From Heliomicrobium undosum (GTDB lineage: Bacteria; Bacillota; Desulfitobacteriia; Heliobacteriales; Heliobacteriaceae): DNA of 64,000 nucleotides. The notes under the pieces were generated by a model. It was not told where the DNA came from and made no database searches. It saw only the letters and a list, made by a program, of their open reading frames with translations. A program made the position numbers and the translations under genes. The stretch is taken from positions 1-64,000 of the forward strand of contig NZ_WXEY01000008.1 in the NCBI RefSeq assembly GCF_009877425.1, read 5' to 3'. Below are positions 8,384 to 16,700 of the stretch, in pieces. Position 1 is the stretch's first letter; every line of letters starts with the position of its first letter.

Positions 8384-8489
8384 CCAACATCCCCTCCAGA
8401 AACGAATCGTCACCTGCTACCCTTATTATCGTATCTATTCTATAAATTATTGATGCTTCCTGCTTCTGTCGGAAAAAAATTTTTTCGCT

Positions 8490-9050
8490 TCATGCGGCGA
8501 AGGTGCGGAACTGTTCCTTTTTTGCGCCGCAGATGGGACATACATCAGGGATCCCCTCGACGACGGTGTGACCGCAGATCTGACAGATATGCACCGGCCC
8601 CAGCGCCATGTCCATCCCTTTTTCGGCCGATTTTCGCGCCTCTTCAAACAGCCTGGCATGGATCTTCTCCGCCTCAAGGGCGTAGTGGAAGGAACGTTCA
8701 GCGCCTTTTTCGTTCTGAAACCGGGACGATTCGAGATAGACGGGATACATCTGCTCAATCTCATGCAACTCGCCGTTGCGGGCGCCGATCAGGTTGTCCA
8801 CCGTTTTCCCCATTCCGAAGACCGCGCCGGCAGGAACGGTGAAGTCGCCTTTCTGTTCCCGCAATTCCTGAAAATGATTGCGCGCGTGGGCCCACTCGGC
8901 ATAGGCGATCGCCCGAAAAAGCCGCCCGATGTTGGGCATGTTCTCTTTGTCAGCTACATCAGCCCAGATGGTGTATCGCATATGGGCCATGCTCTCGCCA
9001 CCGTAGGCGGAGCGCAGGAAGTCGGCGGTCATGGCGTTTTCCAAAGGCAT
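8490..9050 (-). CDS. rbr: Rubrerythrin
   Basis: A 186-residue protein with an N-terminal ferritin-like four-helix domain (YGGESMAHMRY, EWAHARNHF, EKIHARLFEEA supply the di-iron ligands) and a C-terminal rubredoxin-like Fe(SCys)4 domain (CQICGH...CPICGAK). Rubrerythrins reduce hydrogen peroxide in the cytosol of anaerobes using NADH-derived electrons. The start at 9050 follows GAAGGAGAG. The leader contains a terminator hairpin and operator-like repeats, so expression is probably regulated before translation. Confidence 0.93.
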   Translation of the reverse strand: MPLENAMTADFLRSAYGGESMAHMRYTIWADVADKENMPNIGRLFRAIAYAEWAHARNHFQELREQKGDFTVPAGAVFGMGKTVDNLIGARNGELHEIEQMYPVYLESSRFQNEKGAERSFHYALEAEKIHARLFEEARKSAEKGMDMALGPVHICQICGHTVVEGIPDVCPICGAKKEQFRTFAA

Positions 9051-9113
9051 GGGCCATCTCTCCTTCAGCAGCGAAAGTACACCGTCAGTATGGCCCCGGC
9101 GAGCTTTTTTAAA

Positions 9114-9153
9114 CAAAAAAACCCCCGACTCTTGAGTACAGAAAGAGCCGGGG
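9114..9153 (-). terminator. Terminator hairpin inside the rubrerythrin leader
   Basis: In minus-strand RNA, CCCCGGCUCUU pairs with AAGAGUCGGGG (11 pairs, one G-U), followed by GG and seven U. It lies about 64 bases before the rubrerythrin start and points into the gene, so it is either an attenuator or the 3' end of a short upstream RNA. A second hairpin (TTGCTTT/AAAGCAA, 9155-9179) sits directly upstream. Confidence 0.7.
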
Positions 9154-9253
9154 ATTGCTTTACCTTTGCGGCAAAGCAACTCATTATTGTGCCCACGTAC
9201 ATGTTACCACAATGTACGTTTCCGTACAATCAAAAGTGACAAAATACTGTCAA
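9154..9253 (-). promoter_or_regulatory. Rubrerythrin promoter/leader with a TGTACG inverted-repeat array
   Basis: A minus-strand -35 TTGACA (9248-9253) is followed by three copies of a TGTACG half-site. TGTACG-tttc-CGTACA (9213-9228) and ACGTACAT-N9-ATGTACGT (9195-9219) are both perfect inverted repeats sharing one arm. They overlap the expected -10 region, which suggests a repressor operator. The -10 itself is not clear. The sequence does not match the PerR or Fur consensus. I do not recognise a known riboswitch. Confidence 0.5.
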
Positions 9254-9276
9254 AATATTGTTTAAACAGCGGAGTC

Positions 9277-9333
9277 AAAAAAGCCCCGCCGGTCTTTTGG
9301 CATTTTTCCAAAAAACTAGCGAGGCCTTTTTTT
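9277..9333 (-). terminator. Terminator downstream of the PAS histidine kinase
   Basis: In minus-strand RNA GCCUCGC pairs with GCGGGGC (one U-G), with an inner CCAAAA/TTTTGG pairing, followed by six U. It separates the kinase gene from the rubrerythrin promoter region. Confidence 0.6.
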
Positions 9334-9371
9334 ATTAGCCGTTACATGCGGATAGACTACAAAACTGATTT

Positions 9372-10490
9372 TTACTGTACAGCCACGGCGCCGGATGAGA
9401 CAGGACCAGGAAAAAGGACATAAAAGGTTGTTCCCTGAGCGCCTGTTTCAAACTCGATCTTGGCGTTGTGGCGTTCGGCGATGCTGAAGCAGACAGCCAG
9501 CCCCAGCCCGGTGCCGCCATCCTTGTTCGTGACGAAAGGCGTCCCCAACCTTTCCGCAATTTCCGGTGATATTCCTTTCCCTTGATCCCGGATTTCCAAG
9601 ACAGCCTGACCGCTTGCCAGCGTATAGGTCCGAATGGTGAGGCTTTTCCGCTCCTCCATCGCCTCCAGTCCATTTTGTGCGAGGTTGAACAGCATCCGGC
9701 CGATCTCTCTTTCATCGACCATCACCATGGGAATATAGTCCAGGGATATTTCCAGATGTTTGTTCTGGCTGAAGGCGCGCGCGTGCAACAATGGGGCCAT
9801 CTTGTGCACAATCAGATTCAGGTTCTTCAATTCCAACTTTGACGACCGCGTTCTTGCTAGGGAGAGGACCTCAGAAATAATGGCGTTGGCCTGATCCAAC
9901 TCGTTGATCATCAATTCGAAATGCGGCCAGTCCTCCCGGTAGATCTCCTTCCGTTGGAACAGTTGAAGGAAACCCCGCACCGTTTGCAAGGGGTTCCGGA
10001 TTTCATGACCGATCCCGCCGGCCATCTGACCGATCAGGCTCAAACGATCCAGCCGGGACAATTCTTTTTCCATCCGGCGTTGGTCAGTAATATCGACTAA
10101 GCTCGAAAAAAAACAGTCCTTTCCGTTCAATCTGATCATGGAACCTGAGACAAGACAGATCATTTCTTTTCCCTGCTTTGTCCGCAATCTCGTTTGCACA
10201 TTCTTGAACGTTCCCTGGATGGAGACGGTTTCTCTTAGCTTCAACAACTCATGGGCATCGATCATCGCCATTTCTAACGGCCGATGGCCAATGACCTCTT
10301 CCCGCCGGTAGCCCATGGCTTCTAGCCAGGCATGGTTCACATCAATAAAGGCGCCGTCAACGCTCGATGTGATGGACAGCAACGCTGGGTTGCAATGAAA
10401 GGCTATGTTGTAACGCTCCTCCGACAACCCATCGCAACAGATATCGCTTTTTGCTTGCTCTCGCCGCAGTTTCCGCTGTCGAATAAGCAT
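9372..10490 (-). CDS. PAS-domain sensor histidine kinase (sporulation-kinase-like)
   Basis: A 372-residue soluble kinase: a PAS domain at about 25-140, a HisKA dimerisation domain with the phospho-acceptor His162 in GHEIRNPLQT, and a HATPase_c domain (N box FNLAQNGLEA; DQGKGIS; GTGLGLAV). The layout matches the cytosolic KinA/KinE-type kinases that feed the Spo0 phosphorelay, and no response regulator lies next to it, as is usual for such orphan kinases. No transmembrane segment is seen. The partner cannot be read from sequence; a Spo0F-like regulator at 43.6-44.1 kb is one candidate. Confidence 0.85.
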   Translation of the reverse strand: MLIRQRKLRREQAKSDICCDGLSEERYNIAFHCNPALLSITSSVDGAFIDVNHAWLEAMGYRREEVIGHRPLEMAMIDAHELLKLRETVSIQGTFKNVQTRLRTKQGKEMICLVSGSMIRLNGKDCFFSSLVDITDQRRMEKELSRLDRLSLIGQMAGGIGHEIRNPLQTVRGFLQLFQRKEIYREDWPHFELMINELDQANAIISEVLSLARTRSSKLELKNLNLIVHKMAPLLHARAFSQNKHLEISLDYIPMVMVDEREIGRMLFNLAQNGLEAMEERKSLTIRTYTLASGQAVLEIRDQGKGISPEIAERLGTPFVTNKDGGTGLGLAVCFSIAERHNAKIEFETGAQGTTFYVLFPGPVSSGAVAVQ

Positions 10491-10610
10491 GTTTGATCCC
10501 GCCTTACGAAAGAGTACATGCCCATTTTACGGAAAACTGCAGTTTATGTCATGGTGAAAACTGTCGATAATTGCCAGGTAATTGAAATTATTTTTCGTTA
10601 TTTTTTTATA

Positions 10611-10646
10611 AAAAACAACCCCAGGAGAGTGCTCCTGAGGTCGTTG
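10611..10646 (-). terminator. Terminator of the Cys-Leu tRNA operon
   Basis: In the minus direction CAACGACCTCAGGAGC pairs with CTCCTGGGGTTG and is followed by TTTTTT. It lies just after the tRNA-Leu gene. Confidence 0.8.
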
Positions 10647-10657
10647 CCGCTTACGTA

Positions 10658-10744
10658 TGGTGCCGGTGGCCGGACTCGAACCGGCACGGTCTTGCGACCG
10701 AGGGATTTTAAGTCCCTTGCGTCTACCAATTCCGCCACACCGGC
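10658..10744 (-). tRNA. tRNA-Leu (TAA anticodon)
   Basis: An 87-base class II tRNA with a long variable arm and encoded CCA. Acceptor arms are GCCGGTG and CACCGGC, the anticodon loop is CTTAAAA, and the T-arm is GGTTCGAGTCC. Confidence 0.95.
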
Positions 10745-10762
10745 AGGTCAATGGCGTATGTC

Positions 10763-10837
10763 TGGAGGCGGCACCCGGATTCGAACCGGGGAATAAAGGT
10801 TTTGCAGACCTTTGCCTTACCACTTGGCGATGCCGCC
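10763..10837 (-). tRNA. tRNA-Cys (GCA anticodon)
   Basis: A 75-base tRNA with acceptor arms GGCGGCA and TGCCGCC, anticodon loop CTGCAAA, U at the discriminator position and encoded CCA. It is transcribed ahead of tRNA-Leu. Confidence 0.95.
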
Positions 10838-10850
10838 ATAGGTAACTTAA

Positions 10851-10880
10851 ATTTTACCAGCTTCAATGGCCTTTCGTCAA
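10851..10880 (-). promoter_or_regulatory. Promoter of the Cys-Leu tRNA operon
   Basis: Minus-strand -35 TTGACG (10875-10880), 18-base spacer, -10 TAAAAT (10851-10856), 14 bases before the tRNA-Cys gene. It has the same -35 and -10 hexamers as the second tRNA operon promoter at 11493-11521. Confidence 0.75.
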
Positions 10881-10909
10881 GAGAGACTAAAGTGGAGGAG
10901 GTGATTTGC

Positions 10910-11149
10910 TTGGTCGACTTCTCCACCGACGTGGGTGATATCGTCTATCCCGACGATATCCACCGCCTGGACCGTTATGTGAACCAACTCCGCGACGGCG
11001 ATGAACTGGTGATCTCCGTCGACGCCAATGACGCTCATCAGACCGATTCCATCCTGACCTTTCTGCGTAAAAACGGGATGAAATTCCACACCGAGGGCTC
11101 CCATGACGGAAAAGAGTATTACATCGTCGCCCGGCGCAAGCTTCACTGA
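10910..11149 (+). CDS. Hypothetical protein, 79 aa
   Basis: A small acidic protein of unknown family (DELVISVDANDAHQTDSIL, then MKFHTEGSHDGKEYYIVARR). The pattern of a beta strand, a helix and a C-terminal strand resembles the small TusA-like or ACT-like alpha/beta fold, but the TusA Cys-Pro motif is absent. The TTG at 10910 is chosen because AGGAGGT lies 7 bases upstream. It sits divergently between two minus-strand tRNA operons and has its own hairpin terminator. Confidence 0.6.
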   Translation: MVDFSTDVGDIVYPDDIHRLDRYVNQLRDGDELVISVDANDAHQTDSILTFLRKNGMKFHTEGSHDGKEYYIVARRKLH

Positions 11150-11205
11150 TTCGCTAGCCGCTGAGACAGCGCGCCGGCGGAGAAAAGCATTCCGGAGAAT
11201 AGGAA

Positions 11206-11228
11206 CGCCACCCTGCACCGGGGTGGCG
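11206..11228. terminator. Hairpin between convergent transcripts
   Basis: CGCCACCC and GGGTGGCG form a perfect 8-pair stem between the 79-codon gene and the convergent tRNA operon. Only a weak T-rich tract follows on either side. Confidence 0.55.
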
Positions 11229-11242
11229 ATTTCTGATCAATC

Positions 11243-11317
11243 TGGAGCGGGAAACGAGATTCGAACTCGCGACCCTCGCCTTGGCAAGGCGATGCTCTAC
11301 CGCTGAGCTATTCCCGC
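11243..11317 (-). tRNA. tRNA-Gly (GCC anticodon)
   Basis: A 75-base tRNA with acceptor GCGGGAA/TTCCCGC, anticodon loop CTTGCCAA, T-arm AGTTCGAATCT and encoded CCA. Last of the Asp-Phe-Gly operon. Confidence 0.95.
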
Positions 11318-11320
11318 AGG

Positions 11321-11397
<77 letters not shown>

Positions 11398-11400
11398 AGA

Positions 11401-11478
11401 TGGCGGAGCAGACGGGATTCGAACCCGCGATCTCCAGCGTGACAGGCTGGCATGTTAGGCCTCTACACCACTGCTCCG
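11401..11478 (-). tRNA. tRNA-Asp (GTC anticodon)
   Basis: A 78-base tRNA with acceptor CGGAGCA/TGCTCCG, anticodon loop CTGTCAC, T-arm GGTTCGAATCC and encoded CCA. First gene of the operon. Confidence 0.93.
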
Positions 11479-11492
11479 TGCCGACAAGGGAT

Positions 11493-11521
11493 ATTTTATC
11501 GTAAATCGCCCTTGCCGTCAA
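11493..11521 (-). promoter_or_regulatory. Promoter of the Asp-Phe-Gly tRNA operon
   Basis: Minus-strand -35 TTGACG (11516-11521), 17-base spacer, -10 TAAAAT (11493-11498), 14 bases upstream of tRNA-Asp. Confidence 0.8.
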
Positions 11522-11545
11522 TGCTTTTTTGTCTGGAATTTTGTT

Positions 11546-12385
11546 CTACTCTTTAATCAGGTCCTGCACAAACTTGGGCAGGCAGAAGGCGGCTTTGTGC
11601 AGCGCCGGCGTGTAGTAGCGCGTCTCCATTTCGGGGATGGCGCTCACATCAACCGCCTCAGGGTCATACTGCTTGGAACCCATGGTGAAGCTCCAGAGAC
11701 CGGAAGGATAGGTCGGGATGGAGGCCAGGTATAACTTGGTAACGGGGAAGATGGAACGAATATCCTTAAAAACGCGGCTGATCAGGTCGGCGTTGACGAA
11801 GGGGGACTCGGTCTGAGCGACCATGATGCCATCGGGCTTGAGGGCGCGATAAACAGCCTGGTAGAACTCGGCGGCAAAGAGCCCTTCAGCAGGACCGACC
11901 GGTTCGGTCGAGTCGACCATGATCACGTCATACTCGTTCTCGTTCTCCTGGATATGTTTCACGCCGTCAGCGACGAGCACCTCGACCTTCGGATGACCGA
12001 AGAGAGCCGAGGCGATCTCGGGCAGATACTCCTTCGATGTCTCGATGACGCGGCCGTCGATCTCACAGAGCACAGCTTTTTCCACCTTCGCGTGTTTGAC
12101 ACACTCGCGGATAGCGCCGCCATCGCCGCCGCCGATGATCATCACTTTTTTCGGGTTAGGATGGGTGTTCAGGGCCACATGGCTGATCATCTCATGGTAG
12201 ACGAATTCATCCTTGATGGTCGTCATGACCATGTTGTCGAGGACAAGCATGCGCCCCCACTGGACCGTGTCGATCATGGCCAGTTCCTGAAAGGGCGTCG
12301 TTTCCGTATGGAGGGTCTGGGTGATTTTGCTGCTGTAGCGGAGGTTGGGCGTCTGCTCTTCTGTATACCAAAAACCGGAGGACAT
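11546..12385 (-). CDS. speE: Spermidine synthase (polyamine aminopropyltransferase)
   Basis: A 279-residue cytosolic enzyme that transfers aminopropyl from decarboxylated S-adenosylmethionine to putrescine. The family signature [14 protein letters not shown], the nucleotide Glu in CEIDGRVIE, the catalytic Asp region [14 protein letters not shown] and [12 protein letters not shown] are all present. The start at 12385 follows GAAAGGGG; the frame is open upstream but without a binding site. It lies downstream of pyruvoyl arginine decarboxylase in the same direction with a stem-loop between them. SpeD and agmatinase are not in the window. Confidence 0.93.
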   Translation of the reverse strand: MSSGFWYTEEQTPNLRYSSKITQTLHTETTPFQELAMIDTVQWGRMLVLDNMVMTTIKDEFVYHEMISHVALNTHPNPKKVMIIGGGDGGAIRECVKHAKVEKAVLCEIDGRVIETSKEYLPEIASALFGHPKVEVLVADGVKHIQENENEYDVIMVDSTEPVGPAEGLFAAEFYQAVYRALKPDGIMVAQTESPFVNADLISRVFKDIRSIFPVTKLYLASIPTYPSGLWSFTMGSKQYDPEAVDVSAIPEMETRYYTPALHKAAFCLPKFVQDLIKE

Positions 12386-12451
12386 GCGGTCATTGCCCCT
12401 TTCCAATCGATTCGCAGGCGATTCGCTCAGGCGAAGCCAGAAGAAAGAAAT

Positions 12452-12474
12452 CACCTGCCGCTTGCGGGCAGGTG
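12452..12474 (-). promoter_or_regulatory. Intercistronic hairpin between arginine decarboxylase and speE
   Basis: CACCTGCC and GGCAGGTG form a perfect 8-pair stem with a 7-base loop. In the minus direction only ATTTCTTTC follows, so it may be a partial terminator or an mRNA processing/stability element that tunes speE relative to the upstream gene. Confidence 0.5.
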
Positions 12475-12491
12475 AAGGAAGTCGAAACGGT

Positions 12492-12950
12492 TTAGTACCA
12501 AAGGGGAGCGGCGGCGAAGGCGCAGCCGATCTTCTCCACCGTGTGGTCAACGGCTTGGACCTTGATCTCCTTCAGTTCCATGCCCCGCACCTCAAAGGCT
12601 TCCTGAACCATGCGGGTGATGCGGGCTTCCGCCTCTTCTTTGGTGAACTTGCCCGTCAGTTCCATGATGACGCCAAAGCTGTCCGGTGATACGCCAACAG
12701 CGATGGCCGCCGCGATGGTCTCACCGGGGATGTCGGATACGATGGAGCCGTAAGCGGTCGGCACAAGGGCGCCATAGGGGATCTTCATGCCGGGCGTATA
12801 CTCGCACTCGGGAGGCAGGATACTGCTAACCCGGACCAGGTTTACATTGCCGATCCCGGCTTTTAACAGGGCGTTGTCGAACGCCGTCAGTTTGCTTTTC
12901 CCTTCCGCAGCAGCCGCTGTGATAAAAAACTTCTTCGGCACGGGCAGCAT
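12492..12950 (-). CDS. pdaD: Pyruvoyl-dependent arginine decarboxylase
   Basis: A 152-residue proenzyme that decarboxylates arginine to agmatine. Autocleavage between Ser42 and Ser43 in RVSSILPP gives the beta chain and the pyruvoyl-bearing alpha chain. The motif [14 protein letters not shown] and a C-terminal AAPLWY are also typical. The ATG at 12950 is preferred over 12956, because GGAGGT would touch the latter directly. With speE downstream it forms a polyamine unit that needs agmatinase or an equivalent encoded elsewhere. Confidence 0.92.
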   Translation of the reverse strand: MLPVPKKFFITAAAAEGKSKLTAFDNALLKAGIGNVNLVRVSSILPPECEYTPGMKIPYGALVPTAYGSIVSDIPGETIAAAIAVGVSPDSFGVIMELTGKFTKEEAEARITRMVQEAFEVRGMELKEIKVQAVDHTVEKIGCAFAAAPLWY

Positions 12951-13040
12951 AAGCATACCTCCAATGATTGTTTTTAATGTGGTCGCAAACCTCGTTTATT
13001 ATACCAGACAGGCAGAAAAAATAAACAATAATTTTGCATT

Positions 13041-13079
13041 AAAATTGAAGGCAAGGAAAGCCTGCGCCTCCCTTGCCTC
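13041..13079 (-). terminator. Terminator of the glycosyltransferase gene
   Basis: In the minus direction AGGCAAGG pairs with CCTTGCCT and is followed by TCAATTTTAAT. It lies 40-80 bases after the stop codon. Confidence 0.55.
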
Positions 13080-13119
13080 GGAACGGTTTCTTACCCTTTA
13101 TTTGCGCCCTGCGGGCGGA

Positions 13120-14367
13120 TTACTTGATCACCTCGTTGTAGGAGAGACCGCGCGTATGCAGGGTGTGGCTCCATTCCCGCTTGTTGCGGTGCCAGAAGCC
13201 GAGGAAGACGATGGGCACCCAACTGTAGACGAAGACGGGATAGACGAGGATCCACTTCCAGGCGCGCCGGTCGACCTTGTCCAACATGAGGGCGACAAGG
13301 GGCATGGCGAACTGAATGTAGGAAAGGAACATCCAAACCTGCTGGTGGATGGTCGAACTGAACAACTGGGTAAAGCTGAGGCTGATCGGCTCAACGACGC
13401 TGAGGATCATGAACAGGGAGACCAGCACGACCAGCGCCGGCTGAAAGAGATGCAATGCGCCGTCGAGCATGGAGAAGTTGCCTGTCGTGAGACCGCGCCA
13501 GAACAGTTTGGGGAAGTAGCGGAAAAAGATGTCGACGTGGCCCTGGGCCCAGCGCTTGCGCTGCCGCCAGGACTGCATGAAGGTCAGCGGCTTCTCGTCA
13601 TAGATGACGGCCTCATGGCTCCAGGAGGTCTTGATGCCATTCATCAGCGCCTTCATGGAGAACTCCATATCCTCGACCAGGGAGGTGGCGCCCCAGCCGT
13701 ATTCACGGAGCAGGTTGGTCGAGATACACATCCCAGTGCCGCCGAGCAGGTTGGAGAGGCCCAGGTTGTACCGCGCCAACTGGAGCAACCGGTTGGTGTG
13801 CCAGAAGGCGATGGAGAAGGTGGCCGTCACCCAGGTGTCAAAGGGGTTTTTCGAGTCGATGTAACACTGGACGATTTGGTGGCCTTCCACCATTTTTTTG
13901 TTCATTTCCATCAGAAAATTGGGCTTGACCAGGTTGTCGGCGTCAAAGATGCAGATGCCGTCAAAGTGGCGCTCCATGCGGAAGATCTTCTCAAACATCC
14001 ACTCCAGCGCATAGCCTTTGCCCCGCTGTTGGCGGTTGAACCGCTCATAGACCTGAGCGCCGGCGTCGCGCGCGATGGCCGCCGTCCGGTCGGTGCAATT
14101 GTCGGCGACGATGAAAATCTCGTAGAGTTCTTTGGGGTAGTCGAGGTTCTTCAGGTTCTCCACCAGGGGACCGATGACGAATTCCTCATTATGGGCGGCC
14201 ACGACAAGGGCAAAGGTCTTTTCCGGCGACGCCGGCGGCCCTTCCTTCTTCCTCCAGAAGCCGAAGACGGACAGGGTCATGTAGTAGACGGTGCAGAACA
14301 CGATCAGCAGTTGTAACGGAACCATAATGAAGTCGTACTTCTGGGCAAACAGAGTCTCCCATAACAT
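13120..14367 (-). CDS. Family 2 glycosyltransferase, membrane-bound
   Basis: A processive-type GT2 enzyme of 415 residues. An N-terminal membrane segment (MVPLQLLIVFCTVYYMTLSV) is followed by the GT-A domain: AAHNEEFVI, VADNCTDRT, the metal-binding FDADN, and the acceptor motif SLVEDMEF plus QRKRWAQG (the Q-x-x-R-W signature of cellulose, hyaluronan and poly-N-acetylglucosamine synthases). Two or three membrane segments close the protein. It likely polymerises or transfers a sugar to an envelope polymer; the sugar cannot be told. ATG at 14367 lies behind AAAGGAGAGAG; a TTG one codon earlier is possible. Confidence 0.85.
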   Translation of the reverse strand: MLWETLFAQKYDFIMVPLQLLIVFCTVYYMTLSVFGFWRKKEGPPASPEKTFALVVAAHNEEFVIGPLVENLKNLDYPKELYEIFIVADNCTDRTAAIARDAGAQVYERFNRQQRGKGYALEWMFEKIFRMERHFDGICIFDADNLVKPNFLMEMNKKMVEGHQIVQCYIDSKNPFDTWVTATFSIAFWHTNRLLQLARYNLGLSNLLGGTGMCISTNLLREYGWGATSLVEDMEFSMKALMNGIKTSWSHEAVIYDEKPLTFMQSWRQRKRWAQGHVDIFFRYFPKLFWRGLTTGNFSMLDGALHLFQPALVVLVSLFMILSVVEPISLSFTQLFSSTIHQQVWMFLSYIQFAMPLVALMLDKVDRRAWKWILVYPVFVYSWVPIVFLGFWHRNKREWSHTLHTRGLSYNEVIK

Positions 14368-14561
14368 CAAGGGTCAACTCTCTCCTTTCTCTGCCCTCAC
14401 TGAGGGAAGAGGGTCTCTTGCAACAGATTATGGAAAAACCATCGACCATCCAAAGGTAATTGTACCGAAAACTAGACCCAACCGTCAATGATTGTTATGT
14501 AAGGGCGATAAAACCCTTCTGACAGCATCCCTCCCTTTCCCGGCAAATGCCCTTTTCTGAC

Positions 14562-15290
14562 TTAGGGACTTAACTGCGCCGCCTTTGGTTTTTGACCGTA
14601 GACAGGCGCTTTCTGACAGATATAGAACTCTCCCTTTGAGTCCAGGGAAGCGAAGAAAACCTGATCGACCGCAGTGACTCCATGTTTTTGCAGTTCTTTG
14701 ATCAACCACTCCTCATCCAACTGGATGGATTGCAGGTTGCGACGATCCACTTTCCCGTCGAGGATCAGCGGTGTGGGCAAACCCTCATAGGCCGTGGGAA
14801 TTTGCAGGTCCTCGGCGTTGACGGGACGCTTTTGCGATTTGGGGATGACGCTAAGCTTGCCCGACGTTTCCAGGATGGCAAACTCCACATCGTTGATGTT
14901 ATACACGTCTTTTTCGCGCAATTGGGCCAGCAGGTCATTCAGGTTGTAACGGGTCCGCCGCATCTCCCCCTCCAAGAGGCGCCCATTTTCGATGATCACC
15001 GTCGGCGAACCGTTTAGCCAGTCGCGGGCGACGGGCGATTTCATGGAGAGGTAAGAGAAGCCCACTTCGGCAAGCACCAGCACACCGATCGGAATCAGTC
15101 CGTGGAGCAGGGGTATGGAAGGGTCCTCCATCGGGATAGCGGCCAATTCAGCGATCATGATGGCGACCACCAGATCAACAGGCGACAGCTTCCCGATCTC
15201 CCGCTTGCCCATGATCCGCATGATGACCAGCACGGAAAAATAAACGATGAGGGCTCTCAAGATGATGACCAACACTTCTTGCAGTTCCAT
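14562..15290 (-). CDS. DUF421 (YetF/YcaP) family membrane protein
   Basis: A 242-residue protein with three N-terminal membrane helices (residues about 5-75; MGKREIGKLSPVDLVVAIMI is the family signature) followed by a soluble domain containing NGSPTVIIENGRLLE and a second repeat near residue 165. B. subtilis YetF-like proteins are associated with spores and membranes, but the function is unknown. The start follows GGGGGTG. It stands alone, with about 190 unremarkable bases before the glycosyltransferase. Confidence 0.85.
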   Translation of the reverse strand: MELQEVLVIILRALIVYFSVLVIMRIMGKREIGKLSPVDLVVAIMIAELAAIPMEDPSIPLLHGLIPIGVLVLAEVGFSYLSMKSPVARDWLNGSPTVIIENGRLLEGEMRRTRYNLNDLLAQLREKDVYNINDVEFAILETSGKLSVIPKSQKRPVNAEDLQIPTAYEGLPTPLILDGKVDRRNLQSIQLDEEWLIKELQKHGVTAVDQVFFASLDSKGEFYICQKAPVYGQKPKAAQLSP

Positions 15291-15430
15291 AGGCGCACCC
15301 CCGTCTATTCAAACCCCTATTATTATGACCTTGTAGGATGCGAATATGAACGGCGAAGCGCGCCAACACCGGCAATGATTGCCCCTTTCGGATAAACCAG
15401 CGCATCCACCGCCGGAGCGGCGAAAACACC

Positions 15431-16009
15431 CTAATCGTAGAGTTGATGATACATGGAGTAATCGTGAAGGACGCCCTTGACGTAGGCTCGCGTTTCCGGA
15501 AAGGGGATCAATTCCAGGGTCTGTTCCTTGCCTGTCCATTTTTGTTCCCGAAGCCACTGGCGCACGTTCCCCCTGCCGCCGTTGTAGGCGGCGATGGTCA
15601 AGGGTATGTTTCCGTAAAACTCCTGTTTCAGGTTAGCCAGGTACCAGCACCCCATGCGGATGTTAGTCTCCGGATCATGCAACATCTCCGGCGTATAACC
15701 GCGCAGGGGGATCTGTCCGGCGATCCACTCGGCCGTCTGGGGCATCAGTTGCATCAAACCCCTGGCGCCCCGTTCGCTCTCGGCCCAGGGCAAAAATTTG
15801 CTCTCCCGGCGAATGATCGCCGTCACCAGATAGGGATCCATCTGGTATTCGGAAGCGTATTTCATGATCAGTGCCTTATGGGGAACAGGGTAGAAAATTT
15901 TCTGCACCCAAGGGCTGTACCAGAGGAGGTTGCCCACAACGGCCAGGAAGAGGACGGCGAGAGCCAAGCGGGGGATGGATAGCGCCCTGATCGGTTCAAT
16001 CCGCTTCAC
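15431..16009 (-). CDS. Lytic transglycosylase, SLT domain
   Basis: A 192-residue membrane-anchored enzyme that cleaves peptidoglycan between MurNAc and GlcNAc with 1,6-anhydro ring formation. It has one N-terminal membrane segment (LALAVLFLAVVGNLLWY), then the SLT domain: catalytic Glu in IIRRESKF, RGARGLMQLMPQTA, and AAYNGGRGNV. The start is GTG at 16009, set by AAGGAGG 6 bases upstream, so the gene overlaps coaE by 14 bases and is translationally coupled to it. Confidence 0.92.
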   Translation of the reverse strand: MKRIEPIRALSIPRLALAVLFLAVVGNLLWYSPWVQKIFYPVPHKALIMKYASEYQMDPYLVTAIIRRESKFLPWAESERGARGLMQLMPQTAEWIAGQIPLRGYTPEMLHDPETNIRMGCWYLANLKQEFYGNIPLTIAAYNGGRGNVRQWLREQKWTGKEQTLELIPFPETRAYVKGVLHDYSMYHQLYD

Positions 16010-16598
16010 GAGCGGCCTCCTTCCACAGCCCTTCAACCTGTTTCAACATGTCAGGCAGGGGTTGGCCCGCATCGATGATCCGGTCGGCCCGCTTGATTTT
16101 TTCATCGAGCGGCATCTGGGCGGACATGCGCGCCCTGGCTGCGTCCTCATCGAGGTTGTCCCGCTCCATGACGCGGCGGACCTGGGTCGCCTCGTCGACG
16201 ACAACCACCCAGACCTCGTCGGCCATCGTCTCCATTCCAGCCTCAAACAACAGGGGCACATCGAGGACGGCCACCTTTGACCCTTGCCGGGCCAGTTGAG
16301 CCAGTTCCCGTTGAAATCGCTCGTTCACCCGGGGATGGACGATCCCGTTCAGGCGCGCGCGCGCCTCCGGGTCGGCAAAGACGATTCGCCCCAAGGCAGC
16401 CCGGTCAAGGGCGCCGTCAGGGCGGAAAACAGCGGGACCGAAGGCGCTCTGAATATCCCTCCAGGCCGGTTCTCCCGGCTCTACAACCTCACGGGCCACC
16501 ACGTCGGCATCGATGACAGCGGCGCCCAACCTGCGCAGGCAGGCAGCCACCGTCGTCTTCCCAGTGGCAATGCCCCCGGTCAAACCGATTACTTTCAC
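15996..16598 (-). CDS. coaE: Dephospho-CoA kinase
   Basis: A 200-residue P-loop kinase that performs the last step of coenzyme A synthesis. It has Walker A GLTGGIATGKTT, then DADVVAREVVEPG, the lid region NGIVHPRV, and VLDVPLLFEAG. GTG at 16598 follows GGAGG with a 7-base spacer. The order polA, mutM, (ABC-F), ytaF, coaE matches the conserved B. subtilis polA-mutM-ytaF-coaE neighbourhood. Confidence 0.95.
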   Translation of the reverse strand: MKVIGLTGGIATGKTTVAACLRRLGAAVIDADVVAREVVEPGEPAWRDIQSAFGPAVFRPDGALDRAALGRIVFADPEARARLNGIVHPRVNERFQRELAQLARQGSKVAVLDVPLLFEAGMETMADEVWVVVVDEATQVRRVMERDNLDEDAARARMSAQMPLDEKIKRADRIIDAGQPLPDMLKQVEGLWKEAAREAD

Positions 16599-16700
16599 TA
16601 GGCTGCCTCCATTTCCATATTTATGCATCGAACGTATGATTTAGACAGAAAAGTCTCCGGCTCTCTCTCGTTTTTCTCTTCGGGCCGGGACACAGCGTTG

